DNA of 64,000 bases from positions 1,076,716 through 1,140,715 of the forward strand of contig WBMV01001237.1 in NCBI GenBank assembly GCA_013396655.1, given 5' to 3'. Every line of letters starts with the position of its first letter. Position 1 is the stretch's first letter. This document shows, piece after piece, positions 10,591 to 23,672 of the stretch. Origin of the DNA: Campylorhamphus procurvoides. Taxonomy: Eukaryota > Chordata > Aves > Passeriformes > Dendrocolaptidae. Made by a program: the position numbers and the translations under genes. The notes beneath the pieces were generated by a model. The model was not told the DNA's origin and made no database searches. It was given only the letters and a program-made list of their open reading frames with translations.

Positions 10591-13500
10591 AACATGCTTC
10601 ACTGTTTAACAAAATAAAAAACTACGCTATTTTGAGGATAAATCCTTTAAGTTTTAGAGCATAGTTATTTTTAACCAGGAAAGCAGCAAAAGTTCTATGT
10701 AGAAATCTCAGCTTTCTTAGCAAAGAAAATTTTTTCGTGCAATTATATCTTTATAAGGTAAAAAAGTCTTTGAAGTCTCTGTGGGAATCAATCTCCATAA
10801 AAATTTAATAAGTATGTCACCTTGATGTTTTAATTGTGTGGGATCAAATGAAAAAATGCAGGATGCATAGTAGCTCAACAAGTTCTAATGTATATCTTCC
10901 TGTATTATTGAACTTGTTAAAGCTGTTCCTCAAATTTGGGAAGGGAAGGAAAAAAATGTTTTTCAGGATGCTGCAGTGCTTTGTAAGGTGGTTCTGAAGT
11001 GATTCATTAACATGGAAAATAAGAAATGGGGCATTTTTTTGTGACTGTTAAACAGGGAGTGATGTGACTGTGGTTTTACACCAAGGTATTTTCCAGTTTT
11101 CAAGTGAAGCAGCAGGAGACTTTATGACCAGTGCTTTTAACCTTCCTGCTTTGACCTCGGGTAGTTGGCATTAGGGAGGGTTTTTCCAGCAAAGAAAACC
11201 CCAAAAGTAATTTTTCCTGAAATATGTGTTTTCAATAAAAGTGGTCTAATGTGTGTGAGAAGCATCTGATGGCAAACTGTGTGAAATTCCTCCTGGTGAA
11301 ATATCAGGAAGTTATTGGGAATCAAGAGGGATACAGGAAAGTGTCTAATCAGTGAACGGGGTGGAAATTTGAGTAGGGAATAAGATTGCCAGTGTATCCT
11401 TTAATTCTTTTCAAATGTACTGAATGAAAGGACAGCAAAATGTGTTTTTCTAGTTTTTGTGCTTGTGGATGGCCTTTGAAAAAGAGTCGTGTTCCTTTAA
11501 CCACTACTTTTCTTTTTTACTTTTCACATAAAATATGATAGAACCACTATCTGAAAATTATATCAGGGGATTTTAATAATTTACTGTAATTGATTATTTC
11601 AGAAACTGTAATAAACATTGTCATGTTTTAAATATTGGTGAACTGCAGTTTTGAAAACAAATGTTGAAATGAAGATTAAAGTTTACACTTTAAAACATTT
11701 AGGGATACTTTAATTATTTTTTCTTGTTTGATTTTTTTTTTTTTACTTTTCTCATCCCTTATTTTATTACTGGCACACAATGAAAACTAATTAGACCAGA
11801 ATTCATATTTCTTTTGATCTGTTGGTTCTTTTTTTTAATTTCCCCCCCCCAGTATACCCCAGTGAAAATAAATCTCATAGCACTGAACAACTGACAAATA
11901 CAAACTGCTCTAAAAGTAAGAGCATACTTAAGCCTCAAATCTTTTTATATGCCCATCAATGTGAGTCACATCTGTTTAAATGTGTGAAGCACATCCAAAG
12001 CTTTCATTAGTGCTTCAGGTCTCAAGGTATAATCTTTTCTGATTAGTGCAATTAAATGCCCATTGTCAAATGCTGATGAAGTGGAAAGAATACATTTCAA
12101 ACCACATGAAAGTCACCGAATGTAGTGAATTCTTCATCAGACACTAAATCTGTGTCCATAGGGGATGAATTAATGGTTTCTCAGTAGCTCCCACCACTTG
12201 AGGTGCATTCTAACCTTCTCTCTGTGCCATAACAGTGCTGGGAAAGGTCTGACAGAGCAGTTGACTCCCCTATGAGTCCCCCATGCAAAGCTCAGCAGTG
12301 ACTGCACTCCAGCCCTGCTTGGGCATTCAGGTTTTTGCCACAGGGACTAACCCAAGTGTCAGCAGGCACTTCAACATGTGTGTGTTCATGTTGGGAACCT
12401 GGTATAGTTATAAATGCTAATTTCTCACCCATAAATAACTTTGACTGTCTCATCAGAACTTCTCTGACTGAAGAGCCTTTGTTCTGAAGGTTTGCAGGAG
12501 TGGTGACCGGGCCCTCATTCACATCCAAGTCTTCTACATGTGAATTTAAAACACATATCCCAGGCAAAATGCTCTGTAGGACTGGTGTCTTTATTTGCAA
12601 AATGATTGTGAATATTATCGTCATCATATGGTGTTAATTTTCTTTGAAGATATTTGATCTGTGTAACATTGGTGTAGGCTGCTCTGTGGAAAGAAGGTAA
12701 GTATAAAACTGAGGCAGGCTTCAGGCTTTAATACATTAGAAATACAAATTGCAAGTGAATAGATTTAATTATTTTCTTCTTACTTCTAAGTGACCATTCA
12801 GAAAATAAAAACGTGGTTATTCTGCTCTTTTGTGTGGTTTTCCAATTGCCTGTTGTGAAAGAAAATGAATATGGAAGAGAAGTTAAACATGCCTTAGTGT
12901 GTCCTGCCTTTGAATCCATTGAAATATTAGTACATTGAAGAAGATTACAACATGAACTCAATTACCACATTTTACTTCCACTGCGATTTTTCTCAATTTA
13001 GAGGCTGCTTATTCTATTAGAAGAGAAGACTTGAACTAATGGTGATTGGTGATCTGCCTTACTGACTTTTTTTTTTACTGATTTAAATCAAATTTAGTTG
13101 TGCCATTGAGGATATTATTTAATATCTATCAGTTCATTTATCCAATTTAGACACAGAAAAGGATTTAGAATGCACGTTTCCAATAACACAGAGAAAACTG
13201 AGGGCAGAACGGGTGAATTGCAAATCAGGACTGAGTATGTACTCAAATCAAACGTGCCTGGGAAACATCCTGGGTGCTGGGACCCCTCTCTCTGCACTGA
13301 CAGACTGTTAGGAAGGTCCCTGATGCCTTTTTGGAGTGTTCAAATTAATGAACCATGAAAACAAGTCCCAGCCATGGTTTGGCAGTCAGATGTTCCAGAG
13401 GGTGCCTGTAAATGAGGCTCTGTGTGTTCTGCTCAGGTCCCACTATGTTTTTGCAACATCAGCTCTCTGCTAAGCCACTGGAAACTATTTAATCTCTTTT

Positions 13501-15039
13501 TCCATCCCTCGTGTGTTTGGGAGTTTTAAGCATCAGAACATCTTTAATTACCATTATTGAAGGTCTTTCAACTTTGAAAATTGGAAATATATTTCAGCAG
13601 AGACTACACCATGGTAATTGGCACGTTGTTGTGATGTATGCACAATGTTGTTCCTATTTCAGTCTGTTAGAGAAAAGATTGTTTGCTGAGTTTCCCTGAA
13701 GTATAAAATTAATTCAATCTAGGCTCTATCAAGTAATTTTTGCATGTGGAAATGAAACTTTAGTTTTTCAAACTGTGAATTATTCAAGTGTGCTTTGTTC
13801 AGAAATATAGATTTTGAGGTACAGATCAGCACTGTTTCCTTTTATTTACATTAATCAGAACAGTATATTTGCACAGCTTAGTTTTGTAATGTTAGGATGG
13901 GAAATAAGTACATAATTATAGGTGTCAGTGCTAAAATGTTTTATAAAATACATGCCATTTTTAAAAAATTAAATAATTACTTGATGCTTTCACCCAGCCC
14001 ACCTATGTTCAATTACAACCACTGTGTTGATATAAGATTATGAAAAAAATATAAACCCCAAAACAACTGGCAAGGCAGTTCTGAAGAGTCAACCTCAGAG
14101 CTCCTCCGTGTTTCTCAGGGACGTCTCCTGAGATGTCATGTGAGCAATTAAATAGCATGTGCAGGATGATAATTAATCTGCATTGACAATTATGCCTTCT
14201 GAGGATGGTTAACCATTGGCACAGGTTGCCTTCCAGGGGTTATGGACTTCATATTTTTGAAGGATTTTGGTAAACAGCAGTTCAAACTCCTGAGCAAACC
14301 AGTTATTTATGCCAAAAAAATGTTTCAGACCAAAAAGTGAGAACACCAAGGTCAGAAAAAAACTGCCTCCAAAGCAGCTTTTACCTGGTTTTTTTTGCAT
14401 ATTAATTAGTGGCTTAACTTCTTTGACTTTTGATTGTACTTTTTGGTCATTTGTTACTGATTCTTGCTGCATGTGTTGCTGATATTTTAGCTTTGCTATC
14501 CCAGACATATTCCTCAGTTACTCCTGCCCTTTGCATTTGTCTGATTCCATGTTAGTTTAGGACGTCAATTCCATTTTGGGATGCTTGGATGACCCTGTTC
14601 TATTGAATAATGTAGAGGGTCTTTGCTTTCTTTCCAAATACAGGGAATAACACACAGGCTTAATCAATTACCTCCTCAAAGTTTGTCATTTTAATATCTC
14701 ATAATGTGCCTAGTATGTCAAAAAACAAGATATATATGTTGACAAGAACTATAAATGACTTTGGTATTGACCATCAGTCATTTTAATTAGAGAATCTCTG
14801 AATACACTGGAATGAATTTGTTTAATTAGGAATTAATAGAGGTACCTAGTCAGGATACAATGTTAGTTTTGAAATTCTAAACCTGGCAATATTACCAGAT
14901 GCTAAAGACAAAAAATAATTGGCACAGCTGGAGTAGAAATGGGATATTGTTAAACATACTCCTGGTTTATCATCTTCTCTTTTACAAATGTTTTCTTTGA
15001 AGTGAGGTGGCAACAAAATTGGTCAGTTACTGGATTTGG
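10591..15039. other. Unique noncoding DNA with minor simple repeats
   Basis: A T-rich run lies at about 11731-11745 and a C9 run at 11842-11850. The stretches 12180-12330 and 13170-13400 are a little GC-richer but match no family I know. Open frames reach 111 codons (12292-12627, minus) without recognisable domains. Confidence 0.5.
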
Positions 15040-15185
15040 CTTGATCATTTATTTCTGTTGAATAACTGTACAGTTAATTTTTATGATTAAAAGCTGGTAA
15101 TCCAGGACATAATTAATGAAACTTTAATTCACTAATTGCAAGCTGATCACTCACTGATGCAATTAATAATTGAATTTACTTCCTA
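15040..15185. promoter_or_regulatory. Homeodomain-site-rich patch, candidate enhancer
   Basis: At least six ATTA/TAAT cores fall within about 120 bp, including TAATTAAT near 15110. At 15160-15172 the inverted pair CAATTA and TAATTG is separated by one A. Clusters like this are common in developmental enhancers but also arise by chance in AT-rich DNA. Function is inference. Confidence 0.3.
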
Positions 15186-15452
15186 GAAGATGTTGTGATA
15201 GCAACACCCCAAAGTCATGACTTCTCTGTGGCCAGAGCTGACAAACAGCAGAAGTGGTGTCAAAGGCTGCCTGCTCTCTCATTCCTCTCATGGGACAGAA
15301 CCTCTCCTGTAGGATTGTTTCATGTTTTCAGCCTTTTGTCTTTTTCTGAGACAAAAAACCATCACCAATTGTCACCAGGGTTCTTATTAGAAAAAAATAT
15401 TTGACTGGGCAAACTCATCCATGGTTATAAAGCCAAGGATGAGCTCTTTTTA

Positions 15453-15570
15453 TAAAAAAAAAAACCCAAAACAAACAACCCACCATGACCAACCCACTCT
15501 GCCCTCCCCAAAAACCTAAGAGAACACCCAAACCAAACAAAAAAAGTAAAACAGAACAACCAAAAAAAAA
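15453..15570. repeat. A/C-rich low-complexity tract
   Basis: Begins with a run of As, then CCCAAAACAAACAACCCACC-type sequence, and ends in further A runs. G and T are nearly absent through most of it. No retroelement body is visible beside it. Confidence 0.75.
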
Positions 15571-17245
15571 TCAGATATACTTTGGGTTCAAACTTAAGAT
15601 GAGAAAACTTTCCATTACTAATTTGAGTTGCTCATTTACACCTCAGGTTACTTTATATAGAAGTGCAAACCAAAAGAGGGCACAGTGTTTCTCTGAGATC
15701 ACTCTCCTTATTGGTCATTTCCCTCCTAGTAGCAAAACTGATACCATGAAAATGAAAGGGTAGCAGACTATTTCACTTGTAGGTGTGATTTGCAAGTTGA
15801 TTCTCAATTCCTCCATGGGGAGTTTTTGAGAAAAATGCTTTGGAAATCATGACTAGAATAAAAAGGAGTTTCTAGGTTTGAAGTGTGCTTTATATAATTA
15901 TCATTGTTAAAAATGCTGTCCATTTACATCTGGTTCTGGTTTTGGTGGGGTGTTAGACCCCAGTGCTCGTTGCTGTCAGGTTTTCTCTGCACACTGCCTG
16001 GTGAGCAGTAGGGTCACTGTCATTAGTGCACTTTCTGTGACATTTCTGTCAGCACTTTCTTACACCAAGGTCTTCTCTTCGCTAGCATAGAAAGATCTTT
16101 TAGATTTTTGACTCTGCTTATGACTCTTTCTTCCATTACTTTCTAATTTGTTGCTAATAATAACTGACTTGAAGTGCTTTGCCTCATTCTGGAAAGGTAT
16201 GACAGTTAAATTTTCTAGCATTATCTCTTTTAACTAACTCAGATTTCTTAATTTAGGCTGTTCAAGGCTTTGAGATAAAATGAAAAATTCTCAGACAGCC
16301 TGTAGGATAATGCCATGTTAGTTCAGTAATTCCAATTAGACTAAACTCAGGCAATTGAATACTTCTGTAATATGTTGGTTTTGCTCATGAAAGAGAGGAG
16401 TTTCCTTCCATTTCCAGTCTGTCTTTCCTCAAAATACACGTGATTGGTAACTATGTGAACATTGGGTAGTTGCTGCATTGCACAAGTCAGTGAGAAAGAG
16501 CTGGAAAGTGTAGGAATATCTCTTTTAAAAGTTGTTAAAAACAGCATAGAAATCAAATTGCAGAGTTACCCTTTTGTATCTGTCTCATCCTTGCTGCAGG
16601 TCACTCACTGATGAGCTGCCTTCTTCTCGTGTGTGAGTGAATTTATCTTGATGGGGATATCTACCAAGTGACTTTTTCCCTCCCAAAACTCTCCCTCCAT
16701 GCCCTGTGTAGTTCTTCTAATGGAAATAAATTCAGAAGAATTGTAGGCTGGCTCAGTAGAAGGAAGGCTTATAGGAATGACCAGGTTTATAATGAGGAGG
16801 GAGTTCATATTATGACACAGAGGTATATAGAGAGATCACCAGAATGATAACTAGAAAGAAGAGGTCCCATTTAAATGGAGATATATGAATTTGATTACGT
16901 TCCTAAAATACTCTGTTTCTGCATATTTTGATGTCTAAATCTTGTGATTTTTCTGCCTTTATCTAGAGTGATGTATTTAATGATACTGGTCATCAAATTT
17001 TCTGAGGAAATGTACCTTTCCTTTGTTGAAAAATAGAGCACTCGGGATATTGTTATGAAAAATCCTGATGTGAGAATAATTGTGTCTCCGGGCTGTGCCA
17101 GCCATTGCTGCAGTTGAGTTCATCAACACCTGCCTTCTGTGGCCAGATCTAACTCAACTTTTTCCATCATTCCATACTGTTAAAGCAAACCCAAAGACTT
17201 TGTGTTGCAGCTGCATCAGGCTAGAACACAATTGTGGTACTGGTA
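15571..17245. other. Unique noncoding DNA
   Basis: Single-copy AT-rich sequence. Nothing recognised beyond chance open frames of up to about 69 codons. Confidence 0.5.
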
Positions 17246-17700
17246 TTAGAGAATGATTAGATCAAGGCATGGTGGGTTCCCATGCTGTCCTCTGCAACTG
17301 TTGTCCCTGTTTTCTCCAAGTCTGTTTGTTTGATGGACACCATTATTGCCCTCATCTCCCCAGGATTCCCTGCTGGGTCCTTGCTCCCAGTGTGGGCAGG
17401 AATGGTGTGGCAGCTTCTTGGTTGTGGTCCCATCCCCATCCAGGGATACCCAGGAGAGCCCCTCCCCATGATTAGCTGGGCAGGTAAAGTTGGCGTGTTC
17501 TGCCAGGCCTGGTGCCAGCCTGTGCATCCCAAAAGGGGGCTGTAGGACTTGGATGGACTTTACTCGGTTCTGGGATGTTCATGGAGGGATGGATCCCCAC
17601 CTTAATGCCTAGTATAGGAACAGTCTGAGTGCTAGTAGGCCAGGGACTACTGGAGTGTGCATCACCAACTCTGGGAAAAGAGGGCAGAGACAGAATGCAA
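17246..17700. other. Second GC-richer island of unknown origin
   Basis: Composition changes from AT-rich to GC-richer for about 450 bp and back. Open frames of 68-93 codons occur on both strands in several phases, as expected when stop codons are rarer. I recognise no CR1, LTR or exon. An unclassified retroelement remnant is possible. Confidence 0.4.
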
Positions 17701-18060
17701 GAAATTTGAGAGGAATATCCTCAATTTCGGATGTTAGAAACCTTTCCAGAATTTGGAGTCTCAACAGAGAAATTGTGACATTAATTTAGAATGGAATAGA
17801 ATGAGAAAGTTCCGGGTTGAGTTTGCTTCCAGGATTGAGGCACACTGGAAGAGGGCAGAGGTATTGCTTTGCCATTGCTCTACAAGTTTCATCTGGATTG
17901 TTGCCCAAAGATGTTTATGCCTATTTCAAATTCTTGCACTACAGACTCAGCTCACACTCTGTCAACACCTGAGATTCTGGTCAGACTCAAGCAAATCAAG
18001 GAAAGATTTTCATCTTTCATCACTGTTACAGTTTGATTCTCATATCTAGGAAAGAAAGGA

Positions 18061-18597
18061 ATGGCAACTTTAAAAGTAGCATGTTTTCTCATTCCTGCAA
18101 GAGTTCAGTACTGGGAGACTTGCAGAAATGGCTGGTGCTGGTGTGGGGGACTGAGGGGGAAGACAGGAAAGGGTAAAGTGCTTAGTTACAGCAATCAGAT
18201 GTACAATATACAATGGGAAAACCAACTTGCAGGTAGAGCCACTACTTCTGCTTTTATAAAAAGACTTTGTTTTAAGGGAGGCATCAAACTGAAAGCCTAC
18301 AGAGAATTACAAGTGATGTTACTACCCCCAGAGGGACAACACACAGTCTTGAGGTATTTTCCTATTATCATCACACCACATCATCTTCAAATAACAGATT
18401 TAAAACAAACTGCTGCTGAGTTTTACAGGCAGCAGCAGTGCTCTGTAAGGGAGACTTCCTTGAGATTTGTACATTCTGTCTTCTTTGGCAGTGCCAGAAT
18501 TGGAGGATTTTTTAACTTGACTTCATTGCAAACAGGGTTGAGAAATAATCATGAGATTTACCTGCCTAGACAGTCTATTTGCTTGTATTTCACCTAA
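18061..18597 (+). other. Longest open frame in the window (178 codons), probably not a gene
   Basis: It opens at an ATG with a G at -3 and a G at +4, so the start context is adequate. The frame stays open for 178 codons to TAA. A second frame in a different phase (17753-18049, 98 codons, opening only at TTG) ends just before it, so about 840 bp of the plus strand is nearly continuously open with one phase change. I recognise no domain, signal peptide or repeat in the translation, and no clear promoter. For AT-rich DNA this length is somewhat unexpected by chance but not decisive. A decayed retrocopy is an alternative. Confidence 0.15.
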
Positions 18598-18600
18598 TGG

Positions 18601-19766
18601 TAATGAAAAATGAATGTTATTTTCCTTACTTGTCAAAACAGGTTACTTAACCCTGACGAATGGTGAGTATGATAACGTGGGTAATATTTTTACAGCTGGT
18701 GATACCAAGTTGTAGAAATTTCAATTTACTGTGCAACTCCAGGACACAAATAAGGTAAGGGGCAACTCTTACTTAATAGAAAAATTGTGTTTTACTTTGC
18801 AAGGGCTACTTGCACAGAGTTTGACACCTACAAGTCAATCCTGAAGCTATTAAAGTTAGCATGAGTCTTGAAACTGGGTTTGAGGTGTGGATTGACCCTG
18901 CTTGTACAAGGAGTCCTCTCATTAGAGAGCTGAACTCTCACTTAGGAGGGAATGCAGCTGTAAATGAGCAGTGCCTGCTGTGCTGGGAATAATCAGACCT
19001 GGAAACAGGGTTAACTTTAAAATGTTCACCACGACTTGTGTGCTTTGCTTTGAACTCCAAATGTGTTTGTGCTGGTTCCCCAAATGGTACTGTTGTGCAA
19101 TGCAGACTGGAAGTGAGCCAGTGGAGATGTGATCCGTGATTTCTGTGGCCTTCCATCAGTAAATCTAACTTCAGCCTTTGTTTCTAATTTGTTTTTCCTG
19201 ATCAGCAAGAAAAATGTGTTCACTGAGCATATCCTGAAATACAACTCCATCATTTTGCAGAGTTATCTAATAAATGTGATGAAATTTGGCACAATTGGCA
19301 TCTTTGCTAAGGATGGAGGATAATGAAAGCCTTGACACATGGACATTAATCATATTAGTAGTCCTGGATGCAAAATTTACTTTACCTCTGTTATTTTTTT
19401 TCTTTTTATCATCAGGCAGAGCTAAACTGTCTACAAATATAAACTAATAATTTATCTAGAATTATGGCTGCCTTAGGCTGTTTTTTGAGTGGGAATATAA
19501 TGATAGTCTTTAGATAGCAGTAAAATTTCTCTACTTAAAAAATACATGAGAAACCTGAATGATAAAGGTGTAAGGAAGCCTGCCTTGTGCAGATCTTTGA
19601 AAGATTGACAGATAGACATAAAAGGGATTAAATGTAGGAAAAATAAAAACTTTAGCAGATTAAAGTAATAAGATGTACTTAAGAATAAAAATGGCCCTAA
19701 ATTACAAAAGGAGAGGATAAAGGATTTCAGGAATAAGATCAATATAACAATAAAAACAATGGATGT
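18601..19766. other. Unique AT-rich noncoding DNA
   Basis: Single-copy sequence; no repeat family or exon recognised. Confidence 0.5.
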
Positions 19767-19855
19767 AGACAGGGAAAGGAGGGGAGGGCTGCAAGGAAAA
19801 ATAAAAGCAGGAAAAGGTGTACCAAATGGAAGAGGAAAAGAAAACCCAAGATCCA
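19767..19855. repeat. Purine-rich tract
   Basis: Dominated by G and A on the plus strand (AGGGAAAGGAGGGGAGGG and similar). The complementary strand is pyrimidine-rich, which explains the hydrophobic, F/L/S-rich 127-codon open frame on the minus strand at 19473-19856. That frame is compositional, not a membrane protein gene. Confidence 0.7.
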
Positions 19856-22800
19856 TTCACAAATAAAAGCACTTAGAAAACTGTTGTGATTCTATCCATT
19901 AAAATGATGTCTCATTGTCAAAGATTAATGACTTTGACTTTACAAAGATAGGGAGAATCTTTTGTACTGGCTGCACAGGCATGAAATTCTGTCCTTTAAG
20001 TGATTCTAGAGTATATTTGCATGATACTGGTTATAACTTCATGTAAGTAGTTGCTCGGGGAACTCTCATGGAATGCTCTGGTTTCAATAATATGACTTTT
20101 AAAAAGAAAGCAGCAGCCTTCCAAGGGACAGTAGGAATCTAGTGTCACAAAAAAAAGTGTTAATAACTTGCTATTTTCCACAGCCATTCAAAACACTGTC
20201 AAAATTACAATGCACTTTAGAAATAAATGTTGAGAGAAGAACTAGGAAGATTGAGAGTTTTTTTTTTACTTTGTTCAAAGTTTAGCACTAAAATGAGCTA
20301 TTGCCGAAAGAAGATGAAGAAAATGCCTAGGTAATCGCAGTGCAGCTTCACATGAAAATGGCAGCAATCAGGGTAATGTGGGATTTTGCTTGGTGTTTGT
20401 AAAGTTGCTAACTGAAAGAAATGGCTCAATTTCTATGCATGAAGAGGCAGTTACTGGAAATGGCTCTTGATTACAATGAACCCAAGTGCGTGAACCAAAC
20501 AATTGGCCGTTTATGAGCAGTGGGTAGTACTGCCATGCAATACTATCATCACAAGTGGTGTGATGGTGTGCAGGCTTTTAAGAGACTTGAACAGCATAAA
20601 AAAAGCTTCTGTTTGAAGTTTCTAGTTCAATTTGCAGTTAATACAAAACTTGTATGAGTTAGACCCAGTTCACAAGAGCAGGTGAAGCATACACATTTTA
20701 TAAATACGTAGAGCTAACCCAAAGACTTTCACTGAGTTTTTTCTCAAAACCAACATTTGAGACATTTAAAGATGTTTTTCTTGCTGCTATGGCTTTACCT
20801 GTTTGCTGCATGTTTTTCTATACTGTGCCTGTGAATGTGCACGTTTTTCGCCTTTGTTTTTTGTTCTGCTTGTGGGTTTTACCTTTTGCCTTGCCTGTCT
20901 TTTCTCCACCTCTCCTTTATTGAAGTCATGATTACAATGACTTGAATCTTGGGGGAGGAGGGGACACAATTATGACAAGGCACTCATAAACCCCCTACAC
21001 ACACCCCTTGAGACTGGTTAATTTGTACCTTGTCCTACCTGCTCGTTATTTGTGCTTATTCTCCTCATGTCTTGTTGCGAAAGCTCCCAGTAAGTATCCC
21101 AACCTCTCCTGGGGCTCTGTTGCCTGGGGACAGCTGCTTCTCTTGGAATGAGCAGATAACTCGCATATTCCAAGCCTTTCATCCCTTTCTGGAAGATTAT
21201 TGAATCCTTCTGAGAAGTTCTTTTTGGACTAGAAAGACTTTATGGGAACAAATCATAGGTTTTAGTCTATTTTTCACACACGTGTGAGTGCAAGCACAAA
21301 CTGGCTTTCATAAGGTTGTGTGTCATGGTAGGAATAGCAGGGAACTGAATTGCTGAGCAGAACTTGGAGGAACAGACACAAAAGAATCTTTCCGGCCTGG
21401 TGAAGGAAACCTGACTGCAGCAATTGCTCTGAAAGATTAAAACCACTTACTTCAGCCTGGGAACAGGGTGTGCTTAGGAGATTTTGGTTCTTTGTACAGT
21501 TGGCCAAAGTGATGCAGCAGGACCAAAGGAAGAGAAGAATATAAATACCGGGTTTCTGTGGCTCAATTGTTATGAGAGGAACACTTAATATCATTATTTT
21601 GTGCCTTTTGTGAAAGAAAAAGGAATCTATTTTCAGCAGTCAAAATACCTTGGAGGAGGAAACTACAGCTTAGGAAAGCAAGAAAGAAATGGTTAGAATT
21701 GTAGGAATTCACTGTGTCACTGGTGCTGTGGTGAATTTGCACTGCAATGTTTTCTGCTGTCTCTTCACACACTCAGAAAGGAAGTCAGTTCAGAGAAAAT
21801 TATTTCTAATTACAGAGAGATAAAGTTTTAGAGTGGGGCATGGGGATTTGACCATGTGACATCCATTAATGTTAATGGAACTCATGCAGCTAAATCACGC
21901 TTCACTTTTATGAAAAAGGTGTCCTGGAGAGTTTACATAAAGACAAAGTTGTCTGTCACTCAGCTGGACTATAAATCATTGCTACTCTGTGTACAAGTAA
22001 CATAGCAGGAGAGAGGAGCAATTTAGCATAGAGACTTTTTTATTTTTTGGTGAAAAGACACTTTTTATGTACTTGAAGGCTGTAATTTTTCTAATTTTTT
22101 TGGTAATTAGCAATCTGAGCATATTAATAATTTGGAGAAGTCATGCTGTTGTTCCTCATGCCAGAGAGTGATATACTCAGCATCTCTGTAGTGGTTGTGA
22201 TTGTAAGGAAAGTGGTTAAACAGCATTCTGCTTGACACAGGGGCTTTCAGCTCCTTGCCTAACATGGTTCCTCTATTCACGTTGCCTGCCTCTAATGGTT
22301 TTTCCTCCTCCAGTGTTAAAGAAAATAGAATTTAAAGCCCAGCTGCTGTTACAGGATAGAGTAGGGTAAGTCTCAGAAATCCTGTACCACAGCAGTTACA
22401 AATTATCTTAAACTGGGAGTTTGTAGTGCAAATGTTATCTAAAAAACCCCATGTCAGCTTAGTGTGTTTCCAGTAGGTTAAAACATGAGGCTTTAGAAAG
22501 CTTTGCTGAGTAAATTGCTGTTGCATTAAGACTTGTCTGGAGAGTGAAGGGCCTAATTCCAACCTTAAGTGTGATCAGAAACCTCTTCTATGCATAGGTG
22601 TGCAAAAAAAATACTTTGTGCAGTTGTGTGGCGTGGGGTTGGTCACGTTTTATGTTGGATGATTTTTGTGTCCTGTGAACGGACTTTTTTGCCCTCCAAC
22701 ATGTTGGTTAACTTATCTCAGAAATTCCCAGATGAGTTTGGGATGTCCAGAGCTGCCCTAGAGCTGGGGCACAGGTAGGGATGCTGCCTAGGCTGAAGCA

Positions 22801-22963
22801 TAAATCTGTTGATCTTCAGCAGCAGTTGGCCTGGGCTTTGCATAGCTGTTATTTTGGGGATCTTTCATCACAGTATTCATTGCTGCTCTTTTTTGAAGGA
22901 AAATTTCCAAATTCAACTTTTCTTGAAGAATTTCTTCCCTCTGCTCCTCGTTTGGTTTGGGGA
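19856..22963. other. Unique noncoding DNA with a short inverted repeat
   Basis: CTTGGAAT at 21142-21149 and ATTCCAAG at 21167-21174 form an 8-bp inverted repeat with a 17-base loop. The loop has no known RNA family features. The rest is single-copy and unremarkable. Confidence 0.5.
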
Positions 22964-23000
22964 TAAAAAACCCAGAACAACAAACCCACCCAAAAATAAC
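22964..23000. repeat. Short A/C-rich tract
   Basis: Nearly only A and C on the plus strand (AAAAAACCCAGAACAACAAA and onward), the same class as 15453-15570 and 29092-29190. Confidence 0.65.
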
Positions 23001-23576
23001 TAAAGAACTAGAGAAGTACAGCCAGGTCTGGATGAGGAATTCTGTCCCCTTAATTACTTTCAAACCCAGTGTCACATTAGGTTTTATGTTGGAAGCCCTG
23101 CTGTTGACTCTCCTATTTAGCAAATTAAATGGAGTAAGTCATTGAGAGGTGATGTTTACCATGCTAGTTCCATTCTCTGTCTGATTTTGCTGTTATTATT
23201 CTTTGAATAAATAGTTGGTATCTTTTCTTTGCACTAAAAGCATTCTAGAAGTGAATTATGAAGCTTCTGGAAGGAAGGGAGGACACAGAAGGAGAAAGGG
23301 ATGTTGAATTTTTGACTCTGCTCAACCAGCATCCATTACTGCAGATCACAAAACAGATGAGGAAGTTTATTTCATTACTTACTTCCAGTAAGCTTAAACT
23401 ATTGAGTACTTTAGTATAAAAATAACGATGTTAAAATTACAAATTTCAGTATAATAAAACCTCTTTCCTTGGGAGATAATTCATTACAAAAAGCAGATGA
23501 AAGTAGTTCTTTAACATCTCATTAGAATTCTCCCTATTCATGTTAAGTCTAAATATCTAAAGTAATTACTTTAAAT

Positions 23577-23672
23577 GCCTTTTTCTTTTTATTCCTTTTT
23601 ATTTTATTGTTACTTTATTACTGTCACTTTATTACCATTATTCATTTTTACTATTTTTTATTATTTAAAATT
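23577..23672. repeat. Degenerate TTTATT-type tandem tract
   Basis: T-rich sequence with repeated CTTTATTAC / GTTACTTTATTACTGTC-like words, consistent with a decayed short tandem repeat of 8-18 bp units. Confidence 0.6.

Noticed and set aside
12690..12705. Good 5' splice donor (AAG|GTAAGTAT), with similar ones near 48342 and 52373
   Set aside because: Isolated donor motifs are expected by chance at this frequency and none has a convincing acceptor and coding frame.
19473..19856. 127-codon hydrophobic minus-strand frame resembling a membrane protein
   Set aside because: It is the complement of a purine-rich tract, which forces F, L, S and P codons.
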